Counted from the stretch's first letter, positions 14,570 through 28,189 are shown. The stretch: 64,000 bases of DNA from Hyaloscypha bicolor E (GCF_002865645.1 NW_020194628.1:806001-870000), one strand, 5' to 3'. Notes: generated by a model from the letters alone, not told the origin. Made by a program: numbers and translations.

Positions 14570-14770
14570 TTAGTACTTGGCAAGATCAAGTGCCCTTCCT
14601 GCCTATATAACCGAATTATAGGTAATAGGACTAATAGATATTTCCTCTTTTAATATAATATAATCGGACCTTAGTAAGATTAAGTATCTTTCTTGCCTAT
14701 ATAACCGAATTATAAGTAATAGAATTAATAGTTATTTCCTCTTTAACTAAAATAATAGCTTTGCCCCTAA
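14570..14770. repeat. About 95-bp imperfect duplication in E1 leader
   Basis: Two successive copies share GCCTATATAACCGAATTATA and a following TATTTCCTCTTT segment. They lie in the 5' untranslated leader of E1 (minus strand). E2 has a different leader at the corresponding place, so leaders vary between copies. Confidence 0.7.
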
Positions 14771-14859
14771 GTAACCGAATCTTAGGCAAGTATAGCTTAA
14801 TTCTTCTTAATCTATAAGTACTAATAGACCTTATTCTAATCTAAATATAAACTAATTAG

Positions 14860-15170
14860 TATTAGTTTACTAGTAATATATAGTACTATTATATAGGTAT
14901 AGAAGTATTATTTATATAAGGTTAGTAAAGTTATTATTTAGAAATAGGAATTATAGTATTATAGTATTAATATATAATTCCTAAATCTACTAAGCCTAAA
15001 GAAATCTAGTTTACTAATCGAGTTACTAATAAGATATAAGATTATATAATTATATCCCGTATTTTATATTCTATTACCTATATTCTATTACCTATATCTT
15101 ATTACCTATATCTCATATCCCGTATCTCGTAACTATATATATAACTCCTAAAGAAATAGCTATACTAATA
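14860..15170. repeat. E1 right LTR
   Basis: This is a 311-bp partner of the LTR at 8,465 with the same length and order of segments. It is more AT-shifted than its partner and is followed directly by the ATAAT duplication. Confidence 0.85.
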
Positions 15171-16991
15171 ATAATATTTTTAATTTATTAATAAATATAT
15201 TAGTTTTAGAGAATTTAATAATTTAAATAATAATTAATAAGTTATATAAAGCTTTTAGTTAATAGACTAATATAATATATATTTCTTTAATATATTAGAT
15301 AATATATTAGTTTTTAATAAAAAGATTTTAATAAATAATATTTTTTATAGAAATAATTTAAAGATTTTTATATTAATATTTTTATTAAATTTGAAATTAT
15401 AATTAAAAGTAAAATATTTATATTTTTTAATTAAAAATTTAGTTTTTTAAAGCTTTAGTTATTTTATTTTTATAAAATTATTATTTCTAATAAATAAGAT
15501 ATTATAAATTTGAAAACTAATAATTTCAAATAATTATTTATTATAAAAGAAATAAGAGTTATAAATTAATTATTTTATAAAAAGAATAAGTTTTAAACTA
15601 ATAATTTCTAGCTTTTAATATATTATATAATAATTCTATAACTTTTTAAATCAAATTATTATTTAGATTTAATTATTTAATTATTTAATAAGCTTATAAA
15701 AAATTTAATATAGAAATTATAATTAAATAAGATTATTAATTAGATATAACTTTATAATATATTTTATAAATATAACTTTATAATTTCTATAATTATAATA
15801 ATAATATAGAAAATAATTCTCTAATTAATATATTAAATAATTAGTAATAATATTAATATTATATATTTCTTACTATTATTATAAGCTTAAATAACTAGTT
15901 TTAATTTCTTAAACTTTTTCTTTATATTTATATTTTTAATTTTATTAATAATTCAGAAATTAAAAAAAATCTCTTCTAATATTTGAAATCTAAAAGTAAT
16001 CTTAAATATATATCTTTTTTTTTTAAAGAAAACTAGTTATTTTAGCTTAATAGGAATTCTTATATAAGTTATTATTCTATAGAAATATTATAATATTCGA
16101 GCTTTTATAAAAGTATTTTTTATTATATTTATATTACTTTTAATATTATTATAAAATTCGGTTTTAGATTTAGAATTATTAGTATTAATCTTAATATTTT
16201 CTATATAAAAGAGCTTTATAAAAGTTAAATAGAAAGTAATATTATTATATAATAAAGCTAATATATAAAACTTCTTATTTATTATTATAAGCTTATATAG
16301 CTTATTTTAATTATTAAATTAACTAGTATTTCCTTTATATTATATAAGAATATCTAAATTTAGAAAGGTTTATAAATATTAATAATACTCGAACTATTTC
16401 AGGTATTTAAAATAGTTATAATTTAATATTTAATTTAAAGCTTTTAAATTTCTATTATTTTTTTAAAAATATTATTAATTATTATAATATAATTAATAAT
16501 AAAATATTATATTTTATAATTTTAATAGAATTATAAGCTTTTATAAAAACGATTTTAATCTTAATATTTATAATATTTATAAGTTAAATAAATTTCTTAT
16601 TAATAAATTATTTTCTAGTATTTATTATAATTTAATTAAAAGAACTTAAATAAATATTAATTTAATATTATTTTCGAATATTTTAAATATATAAAATATT
16701 AATATTTTATAGCTATTAGCCGGTTTAATATTAAATTCCTTTATTAATAATAATAAAATAATTAAAACTAATATTATTTTTTAAATTAAATTTAAATTAT
16801 TTTAGTAATTATCCGAATTTCTAATATTATTTCTAATATTTTATAAAGTATTTAAAGGCTTTTATATTAATATTATAGTTTATTTATTCTAGTATATTTC
16901 GGAATTTATTAATTAATAAATAATTAAAGTAATAATATAAATATTATAATTTAATATTTATAAAAAAAATAGAAATTATAAATAAAGCTTT

Positions 16992-17304
16992 TATTAATAT
17001 AGCTATTTCTTTGGGAGTCATATATATAGTTACGGGATACGGGATACGGGATATAGGTAATAAGATATAGGTAATAAGATATGAGTAATAAGATATAAAA
17101 TATAGGATATAGTTATATAACCTCGCATCTTATTAGTAACTCGACTAGTAAACTAGACTCCTTTAGGCTTAGCAGATTTAGAAATTATATATTAATATTA
17201 TAATATTATAATTCCTATTTCTAAATAATAATAACTTTACTAATTAATATAACTAGTATTTCTATATCTATATAATAATACTATATATTACTAGTAAACT
17301 AATA
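16992..17304. repeat. E2 left LTR
   Basis: This 313-bp LTR is in reverse orientation relative to E1's LTRs, beginning TATTAATATAGCTATTTC and ending ..AGTAAACTAATA. Confidence 0.85.
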
Positions 17305-17763
17305 CTAATTAGTTTATATATATAGATTAGAAAAGATTTTAGATTAGTCCTAAAAGTATTTAGTAGCCTAAGACAAATCTAGTCTATTTTATATTAAAGA
17401 GAGAAACTACTTATTAATTTTATAAAAGTATTTAGTAGCCTATAGAAAAGATATTTAGCTCTTACTAATTAATAAGCAGTTAGTTATTATTCTTTAAAAC
17501 TAATTTCTTTAGCCCTAAAATTACTTTCTTAGAAATTATCTTTTCTACTTATATAATACCCGTATTTATAAGACCCTTTCTCTAGAATATATATCCTATA
17601 TATGCCCTTAAAGCTCTTTAACTATTACTTCGATTTTACTATTAAATTAAGTTCTTTGAGTTTTAAATCCTCCCGAAATCATAATATTTCACTTCCTAAA
17701 TTTCTTATTACAAATAAAATATTTAAGGGCGAAATATTTACTTTAATACCTATAATAGCCCTA

Positions 17764-17918
17764 GATATCTGGGGCATCTGGTATCTAAACCAGGTATCTG
17801 GTATCTTAATAACTAGGTATCTAGTATCTTAACTAGATATCTAAGCTAGGTATCTGGTATCTAAACCAGGTATCTAAATCAGATATCTGAACCAGGTATC
17901 TAAACCAGGTATCTGGAT
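17764..17918. repeat. GGTATCTGG-type array in E2 leader
   Basis: About a dozen imperfect units of the form (A/G)GGTATCTGGTATCTAAACCA lie between the left LTR and gag. The unit resembles the array at 27,300 and the reverse complement of the one in E1 at 8,985, although the positions within the elements differ. Confidence 0.8.
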
Positions 17919-20900
17919 ACCTTTACTACTAAACCCTTTCTATAAACCTACTATAAACTACCTTATCTTTAAACCTCTCCTGCTACAAACTATATATATA
18001 TACTAGAAAGAACCTAAACTCGGTTTAGTATAGATACTAACGAGGGAAAGAAACTAATTAAGAAATGGGAGAATAATATTAATCCGGTAACTATAATAAA
18101 GACTAAACTTTAGGAATATATAATTACTAAGATATATTAGTATATCTTATATAAAAAGAGTAATAATAATCTATAAGATTTATTTTAGGATAACTTCAAA
18201 AACTTTAATACTATAATATATAATCTAATTAACTATATACTTATATAAAATCTTTGAGCCTAACTTTAGTATAATAGTATTTATATTAAATAGAACTATA
18301 GAAATCTTATTATTATATAATCCTTTATTAATCTTACCTAAAAAGAGATAAAAAGTATATAGAATAAAGCTAATATTATTAATAATAATTTAATTAGAAT
18401 AGATCTTCTTTAGGGACTTATTATATTAGTTTATCTTATTCTAGATAAAACTAGATATAAGAGAACTAGATAATCTTAGTTAAGAAATTAAGCTATTTAT
18501 TTACTTCCTCTAAATTAAGGCTATCTACTACTTCTACCTTTATTATTACTAGTATTATTACTAAACCCGAACTACTATTAATTAGTATCTATTATTTCTA
18601 TTAGGAAGCTTATTAGAGAAATAGTAAAGATATATTCTAAAATATAGAAATATAATAGAACTAATAGTAGTTTTAATTATAAACTTACTATCTTTCTTAA
18701 TATCTACTAATATATAAAGCTTCTAGAAAAGATACTAGTAAGAGCTTTTCCTATTATATTAAAGAAACTAGTATAAGACTACTTTTATAATAACTAGCTC
18801 TCGAGCCATATATATAAAGAGGCCTATATAAATATTTATAGCTTCTTTAAAGGCCCCGGTTTCTATTATTAAAATTTAGATAAATGAAATACTATTACCT
18901 TAGTAACTATAATAATAAAGAACTCTAAAAAGATAATATTTGAGCTTATTTAAATACTAATTAATAACTTATATAAATTATAATATGGCCTTACTCCTGT
19001 CTTATAAAGTACTAAATTCCTATATAATAAGATTATTACCTTTTATTAAAGCTTATTAGTATACTAATATATAATCTCGAATTCTTCTAATAATCTCGGC
19101 TAGCTTATTAATAAGCTCTAATTATTTATTACTACCTATAAGAAAGAAGTAATAAATTATTACTAAAACCTACTTTACTAATTAATAATACTATTCTCAA
19201 AATTCTTTAAACTATTATTTATCCGGAAATTATTAATATAGACCTAGTTATAACTTTAGAACTCGTAATAACTATTTCAAGTCCTATAATTATAATAATT
19301 ATATTCCAAAGTCATATTTTATATATAAGAAACCCGAATACTATTTATAATAGTATATACTAGAGAAATAAGAGGCTAAGAAAGCTTGATTTAAGAATAG
19401 AAATATTTATTAATTTAGATCCCGAAATACCTATAACTTTAAAAAATACTTTAGTAATACTTATATATAGTATATTACTAAATTTAAAGAAAAAGAAAAT
19501 AACAAGAATAATAAGAATAAACTAGTAAATAATGCTTTTAAAGCCTTACTAGTAGAAACGAATAAAAGAAAGAAATATTACTCTAATTCCTATTTTACTT
19601 TTATTAAGAGCTTCCTAGCTACTTTTATAGCCTCTATTTTTGCTATTTTTATAACTAATACTCTTATAGATAACCTTATTTCTCTTTCCCTTATATACTA
19701 GATAATAGGCAAAAACTATATCTTAGAGCCTATTAAATAAATAAAAGACACCTAGATATTTATAATTAATAATATATTAAGATATAATACTTACTACTTT
19801 TATAAAGTTATAATTAATACTAAAGCCTCTAGATTCTTAATTACTAGTTCTAACTAATTCTAAGCTTTATAGTAAACTAATAATAATATCTAACTTAATA
19901 AAACTATTAAAGATTAAGTTAATATCTAGTTTAGTATTAGATCTATATTTTCTATTAGATCTATAATAATAAGAATACTAATTAGGTAAATATAATTTTA
20001 TATTATATTTATAAAAACTCTATTTTTACTTAGCTTAGCTAATATAAATAAGCTAGGAATTTACTTTAATAATCTTACTAATTATCTTATTACTTCTAAT
20101 AAATACTTTATATCTATAATATAATATTTTAGATACTCTTTTCTATTTTAGAATACTATTCTATAAAGCTTTATTTCCGAATTCTTTATTTATAATTCTT
20201 GCTTTTTTATAAAGATTAAATTATAATATTTATATTACTATTTTAGTTATTTATTTATTAGTAAGCTTTAAAACATACTAGAATAAGCAGGCTATAATAT
20301 TAATATAGAAGCCCTTAAATATTTTATAAAGTACTATAAGTAATACTAGAAATTCGGATAATTACCGAAATAATTTAAGTTTAATCTAAAAAATAATATT
20401 AACTTTAATTATTCTATTATTATTAATATTTTCTATATTTCCGGTAAGCCTATATTTCATATTATTAATAAAGATACTAGATATTAAGCCGGCTAATAAC
20501 TTTAAAATATTAGTATATTATATATTTAGGATACCCTAAAATAGTATTAGATTAATACTTATTTAGGCTCTCCTAATTAGATTATAGTAAATATTAGAAA
20601 GTAGTTTACTAGTAAGAAGTTTACTTAGCTTATAAATACTATAGGAACTAAGGTCAAAATTATTCTTATAGAAGCTTATAGTTCTATCGGAATTATAGAA
20701 TACTACTATAGCCTAATTTTATATACTTATCTTATTATTATAGCCAAAATTAATAGAATTAATAAGAATACTATACTTTAAATAGCTTTTAAGGCTATTA
20801 ATAATTCCGCTAGACCCGATAATATTATTTTAATTCTCTTGATTTATAGTACTTTATCTTAAATAACCGAATATAATACTCTATTATTAATTATATTATA

Positions 20901-23100
20901 GTAATTAGTAATACTTAAGAAAATAATAATAGAAATTCAGAAGCTTTAAACTAGATACCAGATTACAAATACCCTAAATACCCGAAATAGTCCTAGTATT
21001 ACTAATATTTATAAACTTCTCTTGAATTCGGATATTCTTATATAATATAAAGGAAATACTAGTTAACCTAGTAGTTAGGATAGGCCATATAAGCTAGTAG
21101 CTATTAATAAGGAGAACTATATACTAGCTCTATTATATAGTAATACTATCTTTTACTTAACCTCTATAAAGCCCTTTTATATAGGGAATATTAAGGTTAT
21201 TACTAATAGCCCCGAACTTAAACCTATTCCCGAATTTTATAGTAAAGCTAAAAATAATACAGGTATAATTTCTCCTATTATTTCTGCTATTTCACTAAAG
21301 TATAATAAAGAATACCCTTATAAGAACCCGGATATTATAATATTCCTATAAGATAATAACTTATATAAGAACTCCCGTTAAATTAAAATTACTAGCTTTC
21401 TAGAAAAGGATATATTTAAGGTTACTTCCAGATCTCAGGTACTAAAAGAAATATATATCTTTAATTTCCGGTTTATTAATAAAATTAAGAATAAAGATAT
21501 AAAGAAAGAACTTAAAAAGTTAAGACTAGTTATTTAGGCTTATAATAATAATAAGAAATATACGGTATTAATATAATTATTTATTATTTAATATATTAGC
21601 TAGAGAATTATCCTTAGTATTACTACTATAATAATAGATACTATAGAACTATATATATATAATATCTTACAAGCTTATATCTAATTAATAATCTTACTTA
21701 ACTATAATTTTTATATTAACTTACCTTGCAAGCTTACTAGAGAGCTAAATCTAAATAATAATTTGGTTTTAAAGATTATAAAACTACTATATAATATATT
21801 AGAAACTAGGAATTACTAGTTTAAGACTTATTATTTCTATTATATTAATAAGCTTTCTATAAAATAATTAACTTATAACTCTTACTTCCTCTATAATAAG
21901 TAATTCTTTGGAATTATTAGCCTTTAAACTAATAATACCCTATTTATTAGAACTAATAATTTTATAAAAATAAAGTAACTAAAGCTCTAAAAGACTAAGT
22001 TCTTAGCTAAGAAGTATAAATATCTTATTATTAACTATAATCTCAAGTTTAATAAAAATATTATTTATATAAATATTACTAGAATTATTCTTATATAAGA
22101 ATACTAATATAAAAACCTCTAAACTATTTTTGTAAAAAATACTATTACTATAAGTAATAGAGGTACTATTTATTAAGATCTCTTTATTAAGAACTAATAT
22201 ATTACCTAATATATTAGAGAAGCATATATTATATTAGTCTATTAACTAGAAGCTTTATATAACCTATTAATTACTATTTAAGCTATTAAATTCTCGGAAA
22301 CTAATATAAAGGCACTTAATAAGTATATTTAATAATAAATTAAGAATATTACTAAAGAATTAAGATTTATAAAGCTAGTAAAAAAGTTCTTATATTTAAT
22401 TATTTTTACAAATACTTTATTTATAAATAATAGAGATCTTTTTTCCTAAATCGGATATATTCTAGTTCTAGTAAATAGAACTAGATATACTAATATTATT
22501 TACTAGTTCTCTACTAAATACAAGAGAGTTACTAGAAGTATTCTAGCTTTAGAACTCTATAGTATAGCTTATAGCTTTAATATAAGCGCTTTAGTTAAAT
22601 CTATAATTAATAAAGTACTAGAAATAGAACTATTACTAGTAATCTATATAAATTTAAAGTTATTATATAAATACCTTATTAAATTAGAAACCACTCGAGA
22701 AAAGTATTTAATAATTAATATAATATACCTTTACTAGATATATAAATAATAAGAAATTATAGAAATTAAATAAATTAAGGGAAAATTAAATCCTGCTAAT
22801 TCTATAATAAAATTAAAGCTAATAAATACCCTCAAGTACCTAATTAATACGAATACTATATAATTAGATATAGAGGAATAGGTTAAGTACAAATAGGGCA
22901 GGAAATAAATATATGAAATAAGAGGATATTATAAGAGGAGAAGTCATATATAAAAGGCCGCGGCCTTTAGTATATAACTAAAACCTCGGAAGTAATATAA
23001 ATATATAGAGTATTTGGGAAATCTGGTACTAGGCCGGATTAGGGAATTTATATATAATTAGAGAGAAATACTATTTTTTGCGTTTTTAGAGAGTTTCTAG

Positions 23101-23413
23101 TATTAGTATAGCTATTTTTTTAGAAGTCACGTATATAGTTACGGGATATAAGATACGGGATATAGATAATAGAATATGGGTAATAGAATATAGATAATAG
23201 GATATGAGATACGGGATATAGTTATATAACCTCGCATTCTATTAGTAACTCAACTAGTAGACTAGACCCCTTTAGGCTTAGCAGATTTAGGGATCACATA
23301 TTAATATTATAATATTATAATCCCTATTTCTAAATAATAATAACTTTACTAACTAATATAACCAGTATTTCCACGCCTATATAACGGTGCTATGTATTAC
23401 TAGTAAACTAATA
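23101..23413. repeat. E2 right LTR
   Basis: This 313-bp LTR has the same order of segments as the left one. It is preceded by a segment (22,920-23,100) that is the reverse complement of E1's 8,776-8,960. Confidence 0.85.
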
Positions 23414-25331
23414 GCTTTATAATATATTATTTTAAAATAGAAAAAAATATTTAATAAAAATAATAAAATTATTAATAAAATTATTAAAATGGATTTTTTA
23501 ACTAATTTATATTAGCTAACTAAATAAAAACAAAGGTTTTTATAAATATATTATAGAAATATATTTATTTAATTAATATTCTTATTATTATAAATTTAAT
23601 ATTAAATTTAATATTAATTTAATTTTTAATAATTTTATTAAGTTTAATACTATTATTAGTTTATTATAAAGCTTGAAATTAATTAAAACTAGTAATTAAA
23701 AATCTAAAAGCTTTAATATTAATTATAGTTTTATAAAAGTAATAAATATTATATCTAGAAATATTATTTATTATAAGATTTAAATATTTTTTATAACTAG
23801 CTTTATTAATAATTTATTAGATTTTAAGATATAGTTTTTATTTATTAATTAATATATAAAAAAAGAAAATTAAAATTATTTATAAAATTATTAGTTATAG
23901 TTATTAATATAATAGAAGTAATTAAAAAGCTTTTAATTAAAATAAAATAGAAATTTAAATATTAATTCTTTATTTTATTTATTAATAATAAAAAAGCTTT
24001 AAAAGTATTATCTAAATAATTCTTTCTATTATTATTTCTATTATTTTTATAATATTTCTCTTTTTTAATTTTAGTTACTAGTTATAAATAGCTATTACTA
24101 AACTTTTTATTAAATTAATAGAAATTTGAAATCTTAAATTAATAAAGATTTCGGGTTTTAAATCGAGTTTTTTTAGTTTTTTATTTTTCTAATATATATT
24201 TCTAGAAATAGTATTCGGGTTTTCTATATATAAAATATAACTTATTTAAATAGTATTATTAATTAATAAAAAGAATTTGAATATTAATTTATTATTTCTT
24301 TTTATAAGTAATAATAAATAATTAGAGCTTATTAATAAATTAGCCCAAATTAGAAAAAGAATTCGAAACTATATATTAATATATTAATATATTTTAATAA
24401 AAAATATAAAAATTATTATATAAAAATTTAGTATTTTATAAAGTAAATATTAATTTATATTATAATTTATATAAATTATTAATTAGTAATTAAATAAGTT
24501 CAAATATTATTTTTTCGAAATATTAAACTATTATAATAATTATAATAATAGTATTTTATTTTATTTAAGTTTTAATATTAAAAACTAGAGCTTTTAAAAA
24601 AGCTATAAATATTTATATAAGTATTTAATATATATATTAAAAGAGCTAGTTATTATAAAAGTAGTTTTATATTAACTTCTTTAATATAATTAAAAAAGAT
24701 TTTATTAATATCTTTTCTAGAAACTTTATATATTAGTAAATATTAAAAAAAGTTTATAATTAAAATTATTATTTGTTTTATTATATTTTTACTATTTTCC
24801 TAATAAGCTTTCTAATAATAATAATAAATATTAATTAATAAAATTTGAGATTTAATAATAATAATAGTAATAATAAAAATAAAAATATTAAATAGTTTTA
24901 ATTTAAAAGAAAGATTAATTCTTTTATATTTAATTCTATTTAAAATAAAATAAACTAAACTAATATAATAGATTTCTAAAAAAAAATTCAATCTAATTAA
25001 ACTATTATTAATAATATTAGCTTTATTTTTTATATTTTTTATTTTCTTTTAAATAAAATTAATAAATAATTATATAATAATAAGGCTTTTATAATTTTAT
25101 TTAATATAATTCTTATTATATTAGAATTATATTTAAAAACTTTATAATAATATATAACTAATTTAATTAAATATTATAATATTAAAGTTCTTGAAATTAT
25201 TTTAAAATAAATTCTATAAATTATTATTATTCTTTTTATATAAAATATATTAATATATTTTAATAATTAGATATTTCTAAAAACGATTCTTTATTATAAT
25301 TATTAAATTAATACTATTTTGTTTTATTAAT

Positions 25332-25565
25332 TATCGGTTCACCAGGAACGCATAGCACCGTCACGTAGTCGTGGAATGCTATTTGCGTAAGTTGGTGAAG
25401 TTATTATTCTTCAGAAGTAAGGATCGCAATATCGTGGTATTGATATGCGATCCCTAAATCTGCTAAGCCTAATGGGGACTAGTCTACCGGTCGAGTCACG
25501 CCTGTGACGCGAGCTTATATGACTAGTCACATGACCAGGAAATTCGTAGTACAGCTATTCCGACA
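25332..25565 (+). repeat. Solo LTR with TSD TTAAT, weakly mutated
   Basis: This 234-bp LTR starts TATCGGTTCACC and ends GCTATTCCGACA, flanked by perfect TTAAT duplications (25,327-25,331 and 25,566-25,570). With no internal region, this is the product expected from LTR-LTR recombination. It retains many G+C positions lost in the other copies and so shows the family termini TGTCGG...CCGACA. It lacks the TATCCCGTAT tandem stretch of the 311-313-bp LTRs, so it is a different LTR variant. Confidence 0.9.
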
Positions 25566-26148
25566 TTAATATTTATATTAAACTAAATTCAGGTTTTTTT
25601 ATAATATATATATATAATTTATAATAATATAATTTTAAAAATAAAGTAGTTTATAATAGATTTATAGAAAGAATTTAATAATAAAGGTATTTAAATATTT
25701 AAATATTTTATTTATAATAAGAAATTTAGAAAGTAAAATATTATAATTATAAAAGAATCTAAAGTTTAAAAAGCTCGATTTAATAATAAAATCGAAGTTA
25801 TAATTAAAGAGTTTTAAAAATATCTATAAAATACATATTTTAGAAAAAGAAATTTATAAATATAAGTATTATATAAATAGAAAAAATAGTTTTTAAAAAC
25901 ATAATCTTGGAATTAAAAGAGATTAATTTAAAAAAACAATAAATATTAAATAAATAACTCATTAAATAGCTAATTATTTATTAATTAATAAAAGCTAAAT
26001 ATCTTTTTTATAAGCTATTAAATACTTTTATAAAATTAATAAATAGTTTTTTTCTTTAATATAAAATAATCTAGATTTGTTTTAGGCTATTAAATACTTT
26101 TAGAACTAATTTAAAATCTTTTCTAATTTATATATATAAACTAATTAG

Positions 26149-26428
26149 TATTACTTTATTAATAATATATAATATTCTTATATAAATATAAAAATATTAG
26201 TTATATTAAATTAGTAAAAATTATTATTATTTAGAAATAAGAATTATAATATTATAATATTAATATATAATTTTTAAATCTATTAAATTTAATAAAATCT
26301 AGTTTATTAATTAGGTTATTTATAAAATACGAGATTATATAATTATATCTCGTATTTTATATTTTATTATTTATATTTCGAATTTCATAATTATATATAT
26401 AATTTCTAAAGAAATAACTATATTAATA
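26149..26428 (+). repeat. Element A right LTR
   Basis: This approximately 280-bp, heavily decayed LTR is collinear with the E1 LTRs, from TATTACTTTATT to ATATTAATA. Confidence 0.75.
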
Positions 26429-27296
26429 CTTATAAAATTAATTAAAAACTTATTTAGAATTTTATAAAAAATATATATTTAAATTCTTTAAAATAATACA
26501 AATCTTTGTTTTTATTTTTTATTAAGAAATTTATGATTTTAATAAAAGTTAATTTCTATTTTTTAAAAAATATACTTTTATTAAAAATTTATAAAAATAA
26601 GAAGTTTTTATATATAATTATAATATAAGCTATATTATTATTATTTAAGCTTCTTTTAAAAAACTATATATAAATTAATTTATTAAATATATATATTTAA
26701 TAACTTTAAAAAAATCTATTATAAATATTTCAAAAAGAATTAATTAATATTTATTATTATATAAAATTATAGCTTTTATAATAATACAGGTTTCTTTATA
26801 GATTTAATTAAACTAAAGAATTATATTTTCTTAATTTATTGGAAATTTATATATTATATAAGAATTATATAATATAATTTCTAGAAATTTATATTAAAAG
26901 CTAATTCTAATATCTAGAAATTTTATAAAAAATAAATTAATAAATATTAAAAAAATAAAAAGAATTATAAAATAATATAAGAATAAGATTAAATAAAAAA
27001 CATATATTAAAAAATAAAATACTAATAAAAGAAAAAAATTAAAAAATAAAAAATATATATAATTATTTAGAGTTTTAAATTAGAAATAATAAGAGTTAAT
27101 ATAAAAATACTAATAATAAAAATATTAATATTTTTATATATATAAGTAATTTAGATTAAAATAGTAATAAAAATAGTTATAGCCTTTATTCTAATATAAA
27201 AAAAGAGAAAAAAACCAGAAATAATAAGAATTTTAATAATAATAACTTAAAGAAATTATATAATTAGCTATTATAATTATTACAATTCCATGCTCT
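26429..27296. repeat. AT-rich repeat, nothing recognised
   Basis: The stretch is RIP-like throughout. Several A-rich, lysine-coding fragments occur around 26,930-27,250, but no family could be identified. Confidence 0.4.
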
Positions 27297-27299
27297 ACC

Positions 27300-27406
27300 G
27301 AGCCTGGTATCTGGCATTTGGCATCTGAGCCTGGTATCTGGCATTTAGTATCTGAGCCTAGTATCTGGCATTTGGCATCTGAGCCTAGTATCTAGTATTT
27401 AGGGTC
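27300..27406. repeat. 27-bp tandem repeat, four units
   Basis: Units of 27 bp beginning GAGCCTGGTATCTGGCAT lie at 27,300-27,326, 27,327-27,353, 27,354-27,380 and a truncated 27,381-27,406. Identity is high and C/G content is preserved, so little RIP has acted here. Confidence 0.95.
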
Positions 27407-27640
27407 ACATGACAATTACACGTGACGAAGCTAGGGAAAGCTATACTCCAGGAAATTTAGGACGCTAAGCCCTATTAGGCCGAGCCACAAGCAAAGAACT
27501 ATAAATACTTAAGGGACCTTAGCTCGAGACTTCCTTTTCTTCTTAGCTTAGTTTTCTTAATAAATAGTTCTCCTATAAGTGCCTTATCCGTAGGCTTCCT
27601 TTATAGGTCTGTAATAATAATATATAGCCTTAATATATAT
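27407..27640 (+). promoter_or_regulatory. LTR-like promoter fragment (tentative)
   Basis: A stretch of nearly normal composition between decayed regions contains GTCACATGAC, CACGTGAC and a TATA-like CTATAAATACTT near 27,509, followed by pyrimidine-rich DNA and then AT-rich sequence. The arrangement resembles the U3-R part of a retrotransposon LTR, but no matching second copy was found in the window. Function is inference only. Confidence 0.35.
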
Positions 27641-28189
27641 TTTAGCTAAATAAACGAATTTAAAAAAGGAAATAAAGCTTCTATTATATTATATATTTAA
27701 ATATTAAATTCTAGTAAATCTAGTATAATAAGCCAAATAATTATAATTAGGAAATCTATTATAAACGAGATTTATTATATTAGTATTTAGTAAATATTTA
27801 AAGAAATATAAACTAATTAAAAATGTAATATAATATTATAATAGCTATTATAAAACAGGTTAGTATAAGTAAAACCTAAAAGAAAATATTAAATATAGGC
27901 TATTTTAAAAGGCCTAAAATATAACTAGATTAATTAGATTTATATAATAAGTATTTAATACTTTTAATTAATTATAAATAAATTATTAAATTATAAAACT
28001 ATAAATTATTAAATTATTAAATTACTAAAACTACTTGAAATTAAATATATAATTATACTAAATATAAACTAAGGCCTATAATTACTATTATTAATATATA
28101 AAACTAAATAATATATTAAAATAAAATTATTATTATTATTAGAAGCTATTTTTAAAATATTATCTAAAAGCTTCTTTTTTAAAAAGCTT

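Larger units (their letters stand above)
8465..15170 (-). mobile_element. Ty1/copia retrotransposon E1 (RIP-decayed)
   Basis: This 6,706-bp element has 311-bp LTRs at 8,465-8,775 and 14,860-15,170, and perfect 5-bp target duplications ATAAT at 8,460-8,464 and 15,171-15,175. The pol gene is on the minus strand: a zinc-knuckle-like stretch near 12,850-12,890, integrase near 11,150-11,195 and reverse transcriptase around 10,500-10,600. Integrase before RT in coding order is the Ty1/copia arrangement. Every frame is broken by stops, so the copy cannot encode transposition proteins. E1 sits inside element A and itself contains the insert at 11,856-12,081. Compared with A it keeps clearly more G+C. 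Confidence 0.9.
16992..23413 (+). mobile_element. Ty1/copia retrotransposon E2 (RIP-decayed)
   Basis: This 6,422-bp element is in plus orientation, with 313-bp LTRs at 16,992-17,304 and 23,101-23,413 and target duplications GCTTT at 16,987-16,991 and 23,414-23,418. In coding order I see a leader with a GGTATCTGG-type array (17,764-17,918), a gag region from about 18,040, a zinc-knuckle-like stretch near 19,313-19,345, integrase around 20,640-20,880 (AFKAINNSA.PDNI at about 20,785) and RT around 21,390-22,100 (IFNFRFINKIKNKD at 21,457). RNase H-like sequence probably follows to about 22,830. All frames carry many stops. It is the same family as E1 in the opposite orientation, and it is inserted in element A. 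Confidence 0.9.
7523..26428 (-). mobile_element. Old Ty1/copia element A, split by E1 and E2
   Basis: Element A is the most degraded copia copy, on the minus strand. Its left LTR survives only as the 3' part (about 7,523-7,616) and its right LTR is 26,149-26,428. Internal pieces lie at 7,617-8,464, 15,176-16,991, 23,419-25,331 and 25,571-26,148. Joining the pieces across E1 and E2 restores collinearity with E1's own internal sequence: the TTCTTTAATAAT just left of E1 continues into ATTTTTAATTTATTAATAAA right of it, as in E1's own copy of that segment. A minus-strand zinc-knuckle-like segment near 24,200 matches those of E1 and E2. Terminal TSDs were not identified, because the left end is truncated next to the unresolved repeat. 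Confidence 0.8.

Noticed and set aside
17602..17832. Open frame of 76 codons
   Set aside because: It lies in the non-coding leader of E2 and runs into the GGTATCTGG array.
27300..27406. CRISPR-like appearance of regularly spaced repeats
   Set aside because: Units are contiguous 27-bp tandems without unique spacers, in a eukaryotic transposon context.
27407..27640. Promoter of a protein-coding gene
   Set aside because: No open frame follows; the TATA-like box is better explained as retrotransposon LTR sequence, and even that is tentative.
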